In this document: positions 1 to 11,845 of the stretch, one piece after another
How the letters are laid out: each line of letters opens with the position of its first letter
How positions within the stretch are numbered: position 1 is the stretch's first letter
Origin: Astragalus membranaceus
Taxonomy: Eukaryota; Streptophyta; Magnoliopsida; Fabales; Fabaceae
Length of the DNA: 64,000 bases
Direction of reading: 5' to 3'
NCBI GenBank assembly: GCA_039519185.1
Contig: CM076846.1
Span: 109,464,442-109,528,441 of the forward strand
Position numbers and translations under genes: made by a program
Notes under the pieces: generated by a model
Seen by the model: only the letters and a program-made list of their open reading frames with translations
The model's database searches: none
Told to the model about the DNA's origin: nothing

Positions 1-2892
1 GGTTGACTCGGATCGCGAATGCACTTCCCAAATTGCGATACATGAAACACATCGTGTAGTCTAGACAAAGCTGGAGGTAAAGCAATGCGGTATGCTACTG
101 GCCCAACTCGCTCGATAATTTGGAAATGTCCAATATACTGAGGACTGAGCTGCTTCGCACGCAATGCTATACCGGTACCAATAGTTGGAGAAAGTCTCAA
201 ATACATGATCTCCTTCTTCAAATTCTAATGGCCTTCTTCTTTTGTCGGCATAACTCTTTTGTCGACTCTGAGCGGTCTTCATCCTTTCTCTAATATGACG
301 GATCTTCTCAGTAGTCTCAAGGACTAAATCAGGACCCAACAACCTTTGTTCACTGACATCCCACCAACACAATGGTGTTCTACACTTCCTTCCATACAAT
401 GATTCATATGGAGCCATTCCGATACTAGAATGGTGACTGTTGTTATAGGCAAACTCCACCAATGGAAGATGATCCTCCCATCGGCCTCCACTATCGAGTA
501 CACAAGCTCAAGCATATCTTCCAAAGTCTGAATTGTTCTTTCAGTCTGTCCGTCCATCTGCGGATGATAAGCGGTACTAGCACATACTGTTGTTCCCAAC
601 GCCATATTCAATACTCTCCAGAATCGTGATGTGAATTTGGGATCACGATCACAGATGATACTCGTGGGAATTCCATGCAGCTTCACAATATTCTTGAGAT
701 ACTCTTCGGCTAACTTAGCAATCTTGTGATTCGAACGTACCGGAATAAAATGAGCAGACTTGGTCAAGCGATCCACCCCACCACTACCCAAATAGAATCA
801 TTCCCGGCTTGGGACCGTGGTAACCCTATGACAAAGTCCATCGAAATGCTTTCCCATTTCCATTCTGGCACATTCAAAGGCTGTAACTGACCGGCAGGCT
901 TCTGGTGCTCTATCTTAACCCTTTGACAAGTCAAGCATCGAGACACGAATTCTGCAATTTCCACTTTCATTCCCGGCCACCAATACAACTGTTTCAAATC
1001 TCTATACATCTTGGTAGACCCAGAATGTATTGAGAACTTACTCTTATGAGCCTCTTCTAAAACCTGCTTCTTAATATCTTCATCATTCGGCACACATATT
1101 CTACCATCAAAGCAAATCATACCATCACTATCTTCGGTGTAATTTGGCAACCTCTTCTGCGTTTGCAGCTCTAAATCAATCTCTTGGGTTGAGCGAATCA
1201 GATTTCTCAAAGAACTCGAAATCTGAATATGGCTCAACACCAGTGTGTTCCTTCTTGGCTTCACCTTCAAGTTAAGATCTCTAAAAGATTCCAACAATGC
1301 CATCTCATGAATCATTAATTCCGCCGTGAGAATAGATTTCCTACTTAAAGCATCGACTACGACATTCGCCTTCCCTGGATGGTACTTCAGCTCGAAGTCA
1401 TAGTCTTTCAGATATTCTACCCATCTCCTCTATTTGTTATTCAGCTCCTTTTGATCAAACAAATACTTAAGGCTCTTGTGGTCACTAAAGACTTCGAAAC
1501 GAGACCCATACAGGTAATGTCTCCAAATCTTTAGGGCATACACAATCGTCGCCAACTCTAGGTCATGAGTTGGGTAATTCTCTTCATGAGGCTTCAACTG
1601 TCTAGAGGCATAAGCAACTACTTGTTGATTCTACATAAGGACACATCCTAAACCCTTACTAGAGGTGTCACGGTAAATTTGAAATCCCATAGACGGATCT
1701 AGAAGAATTAGAATAGGTGCAGAAGTTAAACGATTCTTCAATTCTGAAAAACATTCATCACAGTCAGAGTCCCATACAAACGGTCGACCCTTGCGAGTTA
1801 ACCGAGTGAGTGGAAGAACCAGCTGAGAAAATCCCTGAATGAATCTCCGATAATACCCAGCTAATCCCAATAAACTTCTTACTTCAATGACTGTAGATGG
1901 CTATTCCCATTCTACCACAGCTTCAATCTTACTGGGGTCCACTGCAACACCGGATTGAGATATTACATGGCCCAGAAACTTTACTTCAGGCATCCAGAAA
2001 TCACATTTAGATGGCTTGGCATACAACTTCCTTTCTCGGAGTACGTTCAGAACAATTCGGAGATGTTGCACATGCTCCTCAATAGTCTTAGAATACACCA
2101 AGATATCATTAATAAACACCACGACAAATTGGTCCAGATAAGGATTGAAAATTTGATTCATGTAATCCATGAATACTGCTGGAGCGTTGGTTAAACCGAA
2201 TGGCATCACTACAAACTCGTAATGTCCATACCTAGTACGGAAAGTGGTCTTCAGAATATCCAAAGCTCTAACTTTGATTTGATGATAGCCCGACCTTAGA
2301 TCAATTTTTGAAAACACTGAAGCTCCCCGTAGTTGATCTCACAAATCATCAATTCTTGGCAGAGGGTACTTATTCTTAATAGTTACCTTGTTCAACTGAC
2401 GGTAATCAGTGCATAATCTCATGCTACCATCTTTCTTCTTGACGAGTAATACAGGAGCACCCCATGGCGAAGCACTCGGTCGGATAAATTGTTTTGAAAT
2501 CAACTCTTCAAGTTGGGTTTTCAATTCTTTAAGCTCTAAAGGAGACATTCGATAAGGAGCAATAGATATTGGCCCTGTACCGGGAACCAACTCTATAGAG
2601 AATTCTACCTCTCTATCGGGAGGTAAACAAGAAACTTTGTCCGGAAAAACATCCATAAACTCATTCACGACTTGAACAGATGATAAATCTAAACCAGTTG
2701 CTGTTGATGCAGATAACGTAATAACATAAGCCTTCGCACCTTGGAATAGAGACTGACTTTTGAGCACCCAGAGTGTAGACTCTCCCGTGTGTGGGAGCAG
2801 CTTGCTCCTCTCCGTTCCTCTTCCTTACAATAAAAACAATGATAGGAGTCCATACGACATTCACCATGGTGGAACTTCCACATTTTGAACAC
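1..2892 (-). pseudogene. Broken gag-pol remnant of a Tekay-like element (zinc knuckle, RT, RNase H, integrase)
   Basis: Read from right to left: a damaged zinc knuckle near 2790-2892 (HGEC and CFYC pieces); RT from about 2767 to 1901 with SPWGAPVLLVKKKDGSMRLC and PFGLTNAPAVF; RNase H near 1870-1631; integrase HHCC and core pieces at 1315-324; and the YNNSHHSSIGMAP segment at 462-61. The parts lie in different frames, separated by stops and frameshifts. The aspartic protease is missing: sequence passes from the knuckle straight to the linker before RT. The RT catalytic motif reads FIND instead of FIDD, so the first aspartate is lost. Clade assignment rests on the close resemblance to the intact ORF at 16315-20115. 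The element is non-functional. Confidence 0.85.
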
Positions 2893-2908
2893 TTGCTGAA
2901 CTTTGAGA

Positions 2909-3055
2909 AATCACACGAACGGTCCCCGAATGATTCTAACGTTCACGAAGTTCACACGAACGGTCCTCTGAAACACTTGGAGTTCAACGAAGTTCACGAA
3001 CAATCGAAATCACACGAACGGTCCCCGAATGACTCTAACGTTCCTACGAGCTCGA
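2909..3055. repeat. Short direct repeats inside the decayed element
   Basis: A block of about 35 bases starting AAATCACACGAACGGTCCCC occurs at about 2909 and again at about 3007, with related pieces (ACACGAACGGTCC, CGAAGTTCACGAA) between. A plus-strand ORF across it (2791-3072) is a by-product of the repeat. It lies where gag would be expected and may be rearranged gag sequence. Confidence 0.6.
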
Positions 3056-3099
3056 GATCACTCCGAAGCTAGCTCAAACTCGAATCCAGCAACTCAAAC

Positions 3100-4439
3100 A
3101 TTCTTTCTTGCTACTGAACTTCCTTCCTATCTACTGATTCGATGTCTCTCGAAACTTTGACGACTCCAAACCAAAATTCAACGAACCGACATTCCAAACT
3201 CCACTTCTGTTTTACAACATCAGCATGCAGATTTGTAACAAGTGTATCTAGATCAATTCTCAACTAAAACCACTCAAACCAGTGTCCATTGTGTAGGGAA
3301 TTTTGTCTGTTTCTAAGAGTTAAGGTTTCACACTGATACAACCAGTATTGAGAGAGTTATGGCTAAAATAAGGGGGTTGGGTCAAAACTGTAACTGATTT
3401 AGAATTAAATCTTGTGGAGGCGATATCTACCTCAATACCCGATGAAATCAGATGATTCTTGTGTCTATCTTGAAGCATTTTGTGTCTAGTTTCTGAATAA
3501 TTAAAAATGACATTCAGATGAGTTGTGTACAGAGAGATATATGGTAAACACCGAAGATGGTTCAAACGGATTTTCTACTGGATTTGTTTCTTTTTGGGGA
3601 ACTTGTTGTATCTTCAACCCCAACTTCGAATTCTAGCACCTCTAGCTAATGAACCTTCTCCAAAAGTGATTCTAGTTCGAAATGTGGTTCCTCATCTTGC
3701 ACAGCAACACTCCAACTAAAATGCTATACCTCAAATCACTCTTAGAGGATCACATGCAGGCTAGGAACTCAACTTTTCTCCAAAATGGAGCTTGGGTTCG
3801 AAAATGGTGAAAGGAGGATGGATGATTCTTTGGTGGTGAAATCAGTACCAGTTTGAAGAGGAAGAAAAATGAGATTGGTATCAAAAACTTGCACATGCAT
3901 GAAGGTTTGGGGTTGATCTTCCCTCTTCTTCTTCAATCTCTCTCTCGACTTCTCACCCTCCCTCTCTCAACTTTCTATTTTCTGTTTATCATCTTTTGCT
4001 GCAAGTGTTAGTGTATGTGTGTGTGTTGCCTCAGCGGAAGGATAAATGGGGTGGAAATGACTCTTTTGCCCTTAAGTGATTCATACTCCACAATCTCACT
4101 AAAATCTGTCTTAATCCACTTCTAATCACTTAATCAAACAATAATTTATACAATGATTAAATAATCCATATGTGTGTGTTTTGTGAAAGATGGGTCAGTG
4201 AAAGTCACTTATGGGTGGAAAAGACGAAAATACCCCTATCCTAGTATCCTCACTTAAAATTCCAATTAGCTCACCAATCAATCAACAATTCAAATACTTA
4301 ATATATTTTAGCACACCAGCACAACATAATTCATTTAATCAATGACACCATATCATAATTAATCAATTATGCTAATTAATTATCTTGTGGCCTCTTGTAA
4401 ATTTCAATAAATGAAATTAGCTAAATTGGGGATGTTACA
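3100..4439 (-). repeat. Probable 5' LTR region of the decayed Tekay-like element
   Basis: Non-coding DNA ending in GGGGATGTTACA at 4439, i.e. TGTAACATCCCC on the minus strand. It has a CT-rich stretch near 3920-3975 and AT-rich sequence before the terminus, as in the Tekay LTRs of this window. The inner boundary is not visible, so 3100 is only an estimate. Confidence 0.5.
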
Positions 4440-4813
4440 TTATGGCTCAACAATAATGTTTGTGTTTGGTGCAACATTAGGACGCAAAACCACTGGCTCC
4501 GATGTGTGCACAGAACAAGTTGTATCATCTGCGTTTAATGCATTGGAACGCGTGATTTTGCGTCAAAAACACTGCCTCAAACTCACGCTAAAATTGCCAT
4601 CACATTTAAATCCCACTTCCCAGACCTAGACTTTTAATCCCATTACTTGTTTAATTAATAGAACAGTCCACTCAGCTGGATTTTCATACTTTTAAGTTTA
4701 ACTAATTAATCAAAGAACCTATCACACAATACATTCAAGACACGCAGCAGATCATAAGAATGCATTTCAATTTCAATACAGATAAAAAGCAACCATTTTC
4801 ATTAAACAAAATT
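4440..4813. other. Intergenic DNA downstream of the spermidine synthase gene
   Basis: AT-rich sequence between the retroelement end and the putative polyadenylation signal of the next gene. A 72-codon plus-strand ORF at 4411-4629 straddles the LTR boundary and has no recognisable motif. Nothing else seen. Confidence 0.5.
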
Positions 4814-4819
4814 TTTATT
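4814..4819 (-). promoter_or_regulatory. Candidate polyadenylation signal (AATAAA) for spermidine synthase
   Basis: TTTATT on the plus strand gives a canonical AATAAA on the minus strand, about 230 bases past the stop codon of the gene at 5049-7834. Position and orientation fit; no transcript evidence is available. Confidence 0.45.
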
Positions 4820-5048
4820 AATAGGCGATCATGTTTAAGAGGAATGTTATTGACAACTGAATCCATCAACTAAGTCATTGTCACCTACAAGGCTACAACT
4901 CGTCTCCTGAAATAAAAAATTACTCTGCAATGTCAAATTTAAGCTCTGACTTATTTGATGGGTCATTGATAGATGATCAATCCAGTAAGGATGAATGCTG
5001 CCGGACTTCAATAGTCACATGAGCTCCTTCGAGCTCTTGAAAATCTTC

Positions 5049-7834
5049 TCAGTTTTCTTTGGAACCAATCTTCCTCTTCGCAAACGATGGCAAACAGAAA
5101 GCTGCTGAATGAATCTGAAATTTAAGGAAAAGATTGATATAAGTACGACCTAAAGTTAAAGATAAGAATTCTGCCTCAAAGCAGGGGAGTATTGGGAAGC
5201 AGCACACCTCGGAGTTATAAAATTTCAGGGGTCTTGCTGACTTCTGAGACTCTTTTTCATCAATGGGATTCACTGGATGCTTGAAATCAACAGGAGGTCC
5301 CTCAGTTGAGCAAAGCATAAAACCAATCATCCCACTTGGGTATGTAGGAACTGTAGTCCAAGCATAGTTGACAGAGCCTTTAAAAATCTGACGACAATTG
5401 GATACAATTCCCTCAATTATATCCATATGAAGCCATATACTTTCAGCCTGAGTGCACAAAACTCCTCCTGGACGAAGAGCCTTTGCCACCGACTCAAAAA
5501 AGGGCTTTTCAAAAAGCTCCTGAGCAGGACCTTAAGGATACCAAATGTAACTCTTTAAAAATAAATTTATATCACATAAAAGACGAGAAAAACTAGTGCT
5601 TTACAGATATAGCATACCAATAGGGTCAGACGAATCCACTATAACTGCATCATAAGTTCCTTCTGGAGCTTCCTTCAAAAATGCAACTCCTAGACCATTT
5701 TTATTATTAAGAAAAGCCATCATGAGATAAGTTTAAGTTCTTCATAAAGAGTAAAATATTTAAGCAAACAAATTGGAGTAGCTGATCATACCATCACCGA
5801 TACGAAGTGTCACACGTGGATCCTCATACCCTACCGCAACATCAGGGAAAAATCGTTTGGAGACCTGCAAAAAAGAAAAATTAAATTTTTACAATGAGCA
5901 TATACTGCTACTTGAAGTGTTAGAGCAACAGAGTGATTAGACTTTTGAGACCAACTGTAAAAGAACAGAACGCCAATAACTAATTTCCTCAAGTAGAAAA
6001 ACCCACTTAAAATCAAGAAAATTTGGAGAAAGAGAGAACTAATTATATGCAAAATATTAGCTTGCCAACAAAATAATTAAGCTTTGGCTGGAGACATGAA
6101 AGAACAAGGTAAATTTTTGTGTCTTACATCAACAACCATACTGTCAATTTCACAAATGTCTATCTTTTCAATTGAAGAATGACGTGCTACTTCCCGCAGG
6201 ACTCCTCCATCACCTCCACCAATAACCAAAACCTAAAAAAGAAAACTATAGTGAGAAATATGTACAAAATTTCAGTGACTAACCATGCAACATAGACATA
6301 TACTAAAATCTCCTTGACACGTAGAAGTATCAATTACCTTTTTGGGGTTTGGAATAGAGCAAAGAGGAAGATGAGTGATCATTTCTTGGTAGGCACATTC
6401 ATCCCTTTCTGTGAGTTGAATAACTCCATCCAAAATAAGAACCTTGCCATATGTTGATGACTGCAAAAGACATCACAGCAATGAATTGAAAATATTTGAT
6501 AGGAACATGAAAAACAGAAAAATGTAATTGTCACTTTAAAAGTTACTGGAACCTCATGTACCTGGAAGACCATGACTTTCTGGTAATCAGACTTTCCTTG
6601 AAACAAAATCTTTTCTATCTTCAAGGAGTGAGCTTCTCCTGTAGAATTACAACCAGGTTTTAATTATGAGTTTGAATACAAAAGACAAATCCAAAAACCC
6701 AAGTTCTTTTGTTTGTTAAAAGGTTACTATGTGCACATATTTTTAAGATTATAACAATGCTATGGTTTCTGTAGGAATTGATACCATTAGATGAATTCAA
6801 ATATATTCATTCAAGGAAAAAAATATTCTGAAGATGTACTTTTGTTAGTGATAAACAATTTGAAACCAGAAATATATATAACTAAACAAGACCACAGACA
6901 ATGGTCCCAGGATTGGCATGGCATAATAAAACACAAAAGAGTATAACAACAAATATTCTTTTTTTGCTTGTTTGGTACGCGTGCACTTTACTCAAGACAA
7001 ATAGGTGTGATAATAATTGCATCTCAGTTATTGAAAACTATGCTCTGACTTGCAGGAATCCAGTAATATACATAGCAAAAGAACTGGAGAATTCAATGCC
7101 AAAAAATGATTAAAAGTGGAAACAGAAATCATTGCAAGGACACAAAGATTAGAATATCCTTCCAGTGATGGCACACAATAACTGCCTATGTAATCCATAT
7201 CCTTCAATCACAATCCAATTTACGCAAAATAACCATGCATCAAAATTAAAGGACTAGAGCAAACATTTTCTATGCAACCATCTTGCACTTTGTTTGAAGC
7301 CAAAATATCTACAATCTCAAAAAAGAGACATAACAGAACATGCATATTATCAAACAGAAGTAAAAAACAGAAACACAATTCATAAGACACTAATTTTCAG
7401 AATCATGATAGTTAAGAAAAAGGAAGAAATTTGAGAGAAACAAAGGAAAAAAAACACCTGAATCATAAAAATCAAACAGATAACCAAATCCAAGAAAGTG
7501 GTGGAACTCATAAACATAAACAAGAATAGTTTTCCATAACCATACAAAAACCAACGAAACGAGTTTAAAACACTGTGATTTCCTTTCTAAGCAAAGAAAC
7601 AAACACATAAAAGGCATAACTTTTGGAATGAAAAAGTAAAAGGGTATGGAGAAAAAAGAACTAACCAGGCCACAACGGACTGATTTCAGAGAACCAGCCA
7701 GGAATAACGGATGATATGCCATTACCATCTGGTTCAATATCCATGGAGACGGTGGAAATAGAAGCCCCATTATTCTCTTCTTCGTCTCTTTGCCTCTTTA
7801 TGGAGGACTCAACAGTGCTATCTGCAGCAGCCAT
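5049..7834 (-). CDS. SPDS: Spermidine synthase (putrescine aminopropyltransferase), 8 exons, apparently intact
   Basis: Transfers an aminopropyl group from decarboxylated S-adenosylmethionine to putrescine, giving spermidine; expected in cytosol and nucleus. Coding exons read on the minus strand: 7834-7666, 6638-6562, 6460-6338, 6232-6128, 5864-5792, 5689-5618, 5530-5208, 5114-5049. All introns have GT donors and AG acceptors. The exons sum to 1008 bases and stay in frame, giving 335 residues, the usual plant length. The start is the ATG opening MAAADSTVESSIKRQRDEEE, an N-terminal extension typical of plant forms. Visible family features: GGGDGG nucleotide-binding loop (about residues 128-133), the DSSDP catalytic loop (about 201-205), and the YQEMITHLPLCSIPNPKKV segment. 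No stop or frameshift was seen. A spermine synthase paralogue is possible but less likely from these motifs. Confidence 0.95.
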
Positions 7835-7849
7835 GCCTCTCTCACTATC

Positions 7850-7852
<3 letters not shown>

Positions 7853-7892
<40 letters not shown>
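7853..7892. repeat. (CT)20 microsatellite in the 5' leader of spermidine synthase
   Basis: Forty bases of uninterrupted CT, read as (GA)n on the coding strand, about 20 bases upstream of the start codon. GA-rich tracts are common in plant 5' leaders. ORFs made of repeated L-S or E-R across it are artefacts. A run of 13 or so G residues follows near 7969. Confidence 0.9.
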
Positions 7893-7893
<1 letters not shown>

Positions 7894-8099
7894 GCGGTCT
7901 GTTTGGGTCTTGATGGGTTCGTGATTGAGATATTATTGGGGAGAGGGAATAGCATAAAGGCAAAAAAGGGGGGGGGGGGGGTGCGTGGGCCAGATTGAAA
8001 GAAAGGAAAATGCTTCGGTTTTTTTTTCTCTCCGATCGCCTCTGATCTACTCCCATCAAATTGCTAAAACCCGAAAATACCCCTGTCCAACTTGCAATT

Positions 8100-8395
8100 C
8101 GCTCGGATCTACCTTCATCTAAGGTAAATCTGCTTTGTTATTTTTAAAGTCGGATTTCCCTCAGATGGGGGTAACCAAAAGGTAAATCCGATTTCAAAAA
8201 TAACAAAGCGGATTTACCTTAGCTGAAGGTAAATCCGCTTTGTTATTTTGGAAATCGGATTTACCTAGTCGGTACATAAATCCGATTTCCCTAAAAAAAG
8301 AGAAATTCGGATTTATCCTACCTAAGGTAAATCCGATTTCCCTAAAAAAAGAAAATCGGATTTATCCCACCTAAGGTAAATCCGATGATTTTGTT
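8100..8395. repeat. Array of hairpin-forming repeats, proximal cluster
   Basis: Repeated GGTAAATCCG / CGGATTTACC arms facing each other. Clear units of 38 bases lie at 8181-8218 and 8228-8265, each with an AT-rich centre (ACAAA or TTGTTATTTT type), followed by degenerate copies to about 8395. The cluster starts roughly 270 bases upstream of the spermidine synthase start codon. No coding potential. Family unknown. Confidence 0.75.
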
Positions 8396-8817
8396 ATTAA
8401 AAAAAATTGTCTTTTATTTAATTTTTTAAAAAATGTTATAAAATGCTACTAAAAATCCGTTAAATAGCCAAAACTAATACAAAAATTATAAAAACACCAC
8501 TAAAAATCTAATAAAACCAACATAAGGTAACGCAATTTTTTTCAGATTTTTTGAAGATTATGAAAAATTAAAAAAATTAATAAAAAAATAGTAAACGATG
8601 GAATTTGGGATTTTGATCCATGATATTTTTAGGATTTAAGGAATGTGGTTTCATTACAATTTGAGTAGGTTGCCTGAAAACTGATTTTTTAGCCTAAATT
8701 ATTCTCCCGACGTACAATATCGTCATGTGTTAACGAACTACACACTAAACAGAACCAAAAGATGGTCGAAATTTGTATCTAAAATTTTAACTGATTTATT
8801 TATTTATTAACTAGGTT
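8396..8817. other. AT-rich spacer between the two hairpin clusters
   Basis: About 420 bases of AT-rich, non-coding sequence with no recognised element. It may be an insertion that separated one original array, or simply spacer. Confidence 0.4.
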
Positions 8818-9000
8818 AACAAAGCGAATTTACCCCCACATAAGGTAAATCCGCTTTGATTATTTTTAAAAGCGGATTTACCTTATATGGGGGTAGATCC
8901 GCTTTTAAAAATAACAAATCGGATTTACCCCCACTTAAGGTAAATCCGATTTGTTATTTTTAAAAGCAGATCTACCCCATCATAAATAAATCCGATTTTA
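8818..9000. repeat. Array of hairpin-forming repeats, distal cluster
   Basis: Same arm sequence as the proximal cluster. Units: 8844-8882 (39 bases, nearly perfect inverted repeat), 8890-8929 and 8939-8976. Adjacent units are joined by short spacers such as TTATATGG or CCACTTAA. Arms occur in two flavours, ending in CCGCTTT or CCGATTT. Confidence 0.75.
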
Positions 9001-9849
9001 CTACAATATTAAGTGCTATTTACTATTTAAAGTTTATATTGAAATTAGTTTGATGAATCTTTTATATATGTTATCAAATATTAACTATTATAAATATAAT
9101 TATCTAGATTTGTGTGTATTCCTTAAGTAAAACTTTTAAATACAAATAAGAAAAGTACATATTATTAAATAATAGCTATTAAATTAAAATTGTAGTGTAT
9201 TACATATTTAAAATCATATTTGTGTGTTTGTATAAAGTAAGCATGAAATTTCGTAGAGAAATGCTACCACAGTTGCTCCAACCAGTCATATGAACACTCG
9301 CTAATATACTAAGTGTGAGATGATTATTGTTGGAATATGCTGCATCACTTTGACAAAGGTGTTGATGAAGATTCCACTTGAACAAACTCAAAGTGTGTGT
9401 AATGTGTCCATAGTAACCTTTTGGTTCAAATTGCCCCCCACCAACTTATGAATATTGGATACAATAGGAATGAATTACAACAATTTCCCTTCAAGATAGT
9501 TTGAATATCTTGATGTAATTTGCACTATCACAATAAGCCTATCTTTTAATAATAGTTTACATAAAAATGTTTTTTATATCTCACTCATGCATTAGATAAA
9601 TATAAGATGATTTAGAGTGGTGTAAATGGGAGATATTTGATCTAGGATCATAGCCAAAATTCGTGTGTGTTTTGTCCCCTAGGTGTCTCTACTTATAGAG
9701 AATTTCAAACACTTAGTGAAGAGAAACAACACTTCAATAATTTCTCCCCTGATTCAATGGAACAATTATATATTATTAACTGCCACATTATTTTTGAAGT
9801 GTTGCACTGATCTATTGGAAAGACACATGTTCGGCGCGCCCCTGCATGT
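9001..9849. other. AT-rich intergenic stretch, nothing firmly identified
   Basis: No convincing coding sequence. A short purine tract (TTGGTGGGGGGCAA on the minus strand near 9432) followed by sequence with TACTTATAGAGAATT near 9690 hints at a decayed copia-type LTR piece, but no terminus pair or target duplication was found. Confidence 0.35.
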
Positions 9850-9907
9850 GAAAGGTCGTGGGATCGATTCCTAGCGTAGACACCCACCACTAGACCAAGT
9901 GTACAAC
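9850..9907 (-). mobile_element. tRNA-derived SINE-like fragment
   Basis: On the minus strand the segment contains GGTCTAGTGGTGGG, matching a pol III A-box of tRNA type, followed about 30 bases later by GGAATCGATCCC, a B-box-like motif. The spacing fits the tRNA-related head of a plant SINE. It is short, and no 3' tail or target duplication was found. Confidence 0.5.
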
Positions 9908-9941
9908 CTTTGCAAACTTTAGTTCACAATAAATATATAAT

Positions 9942-10488
9942 TGTTCTTGTATATAAAATGGGGGTCGGGTGCAACAGGGGTGGTGCAACCCTTAATGATA
10001 TATAGCCTTATTAACGGAGAGCTCCCAAAACACATGAACCAAGAGTCCCCAATACAATAGTGGAGTGAGCTATTTATAATACAAAGAGAGTCCTAGGGTT
10101 TTCTATATAGTAGAGAATCAGCCTCTCCTGCCTGCTTTGCGCCTGCCACCGAGGTGGTGGAGCAGCCACTACTTCAGTACGAGTCAATGTCCAGCTGTCA
10201 CGTCCTTTTCGTTTGTCTTCTATGCGGATGCTTCCTGGTCTGTGCATGGTTTGTACAGTGGCGAATGCAGTGTTGGTCCTCCTCTAGTACGATTCTGACC
10301 TCCTCGGCTGTCGACTGCGCTACTCGACTTTCCCTTCCCTACTCGGTAAGGGTCTTCTTCGTGGGGAATGAGAACCCTTCTCGGTTTTCTGGAGACCCTT
10401 TCGGTCTTCGAGAGCTCTTCTCGGTCTTCTGGAGCTCTTCTCGGTCTTCTAGAGCCCTGATCGGCAATTTCTTGACACCCCCGGTACA
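9942..10488 (-). repeat. 3' LTR of the Tat-like element
   Basis: Starts TGTTCTTGTA and ends CGGTACA on the plus strand. It aligns with 24081-24501 through long shared stretches, for example the block around ACTCGGTAAGGGTCTTC. It holds imperfect tandem copies of TTCTCGGTCTTCTGGAGC near 10378-10450 and about 100 bases near its left end that the other LTR lacks. ORFs on both strands across it are non-genic. Confidence 0.8.
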
Positions 10489-11845
10489 CAGCCCTTCGAG
10501 CTCCGGGCCCTTCACGACGAAGGTGCTCAAAGGCCTTTAGGGTGGTTAGTCTTATGGGGGTCTCGTTTTCCAATACGTGACTTACTTATTGTTGCTTGAC
10601 CAACCGTCTCGTGTATTTATGGAGTTCGCACCTGCCCTCCTGGTCTTTGTCAAAGCATTGATGTTTCCTCTTTTCGGGCATATTTATTGCTTGATTAAAT
10701 GCGCTTTCAGCTGCTTCTCCTGTTTTTGTGTATAAATAGATTCTTCCTTGTCCCTTTGGTGTTGTACTTGTTGCCGCTCTCTTGTCGTTTCTTTGATAAT
10801 GTCGAAGTGCTCGCCATTGGTTGACGAGGTCTTCAATGCTCTTTTATGATCTTATTTGGGGTCGTGCAGAGTATCTAAAGGTCTGTTTGCTCCGCCTGGG
10901 GTCCACCAATTCTTACACCAGTTTTCTAATGTGCTGCAATTTTTACTCTTCGGCTTGTCCTAGGAAATTGCAGGATACATAATGCAAATTTGGTGAAGTT
11001 GATGGTGAGAGGGAGGCGGCGAGTCGCCACCGCCTATACTTCCTCACTTTGCTTTTGTGGCGTCTTCCGAGCACGAGACGCTGCTTTCAGCTCCATATTC
11101 AGCTCGTAGGTATGGTCTTGCAGATTGCAAGATGAAGAGTTGTATGCCTGTTGATGCACTATCTGGGATGTTTGATTTGCATCTTCGTTGTTGCCGAGGA
11201 GTGAGTTTCGTTTTCTTCTGGTGGGCTTTATGAAGTTCTGATTTCTTCTATGGGCTCTTTTGTTTTGGCAGGTGCTCGGCGAGCTTCTGATTTTGTATTG
11301 GTCATCTGACCTAGTTTTGTATTTTTTGTTTGCTTGTCATCAGCCCTTCTGTGTTTGGTTTTGTATATGTATGGAATATAGTGATCTTTTCAGTTTGTTG
11401 TCTCTTCCCCTTCTTCCCCCTTTTTTCGCTTCAGAGTCGTCATTGGGATTTGAATAGAGGTTAGTCGATCAGTCGCATCTTTATGACGGATCAGCGTGAC
11501 AAATTGAAATGACGCATTGGCTTTTGGAGTATGCTTGTGTTGTCCCTATAAGAGGCAAGAGTTGTAGGGTTTTACTTCCATTTTTTCGCAGTCCTCTTTT
11601 AGCATTGTGGTCATTGTCTCGTCATTTTGAGTTTATGCGTTTTATTTTTCTGGTCGGTCGCTGTCATGTGAGATCGATGACTTGGCTTCTTCTGGTAGTG
11701 ATTTCGTTCAGTTATCTTCGAATGAGGAGTCGTTTGAAGTTACACTCTTTTCACCGTTGCGCGAAGAGGAAGGCGTGGGATTAGCGTCTTCGACGGCGTT
11801 GGGTACTGTGAAATAGGGGATTCTTGTTGGTGTCCCGGTTTTTCC
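10489..11845 (+). other. Internal region of the Tat-like element before the antisense ORF
   Basis: No long ORF. The last part, about 11680-11800, reads in one plus-strand frame as an acidic, serine-rich stretch (DDLASSGSDFVQLSSNEESF) like the N-terminus expected for the antisense ORF downstream, so the original ORF may have begun here. The rest is not recognised. Confidence 0.45.

Larger units (their letters stand above)
1..4439 (-). mobile_element. Decayed Tekay-like Ty3/gypsy retrotransposon, truncated by window edge
   Basis: Minus-strand element entering from the left edge. Its right end reads as the outer end of a 5' LTR on the minus strand (TGTAACATCCCC), the terminus type used by the complete Tekay element at 13904-22871. 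The CT-rich tract at about 3920-3975 sits in the same relative place as in that element's LTR. Coding remnants lie between 1 and 2892. The inner edge of the LTR and the primer site could not be placed, so the span is approximate on the inside. No target duplication can be checked because the other end is outside the window. Confidence 0.8.

Noticed and set aside
2791..3072. Plus-strand ORF with repeated KSHERSPNDSNV peptide
   Set aside because: It is antisense to retroelement sequence and generated by a short direct repeat; no other support.
7716..8059. Low-complexity ORFs of repeated Leu-Ser or Arg-Glu
   Set aside because: Translation of the (CT)n tract in the 5' leader and of the first exon in the wrong frame or strand.
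8100..9000. CRISPR-like repeat and spacer structure
   Set aside because: Arms are facing inverted repeats with near-constant AT-rich centres, not direct repeats with unique spacers, and the window is a plant genome.
9838..9907. A functional tRNA gene
   Set aside because: A- and B-box-like motifs exist, but no cloverleaf with an acceptor stem can be formed from the visible sequence; SINE fragment preferred.
10154..10573. Overlapping ORFs on both strands that might be a gene
   Set aside because: They lie in an LTR; the matching region at 24191-24481 shows the same broken pattern.
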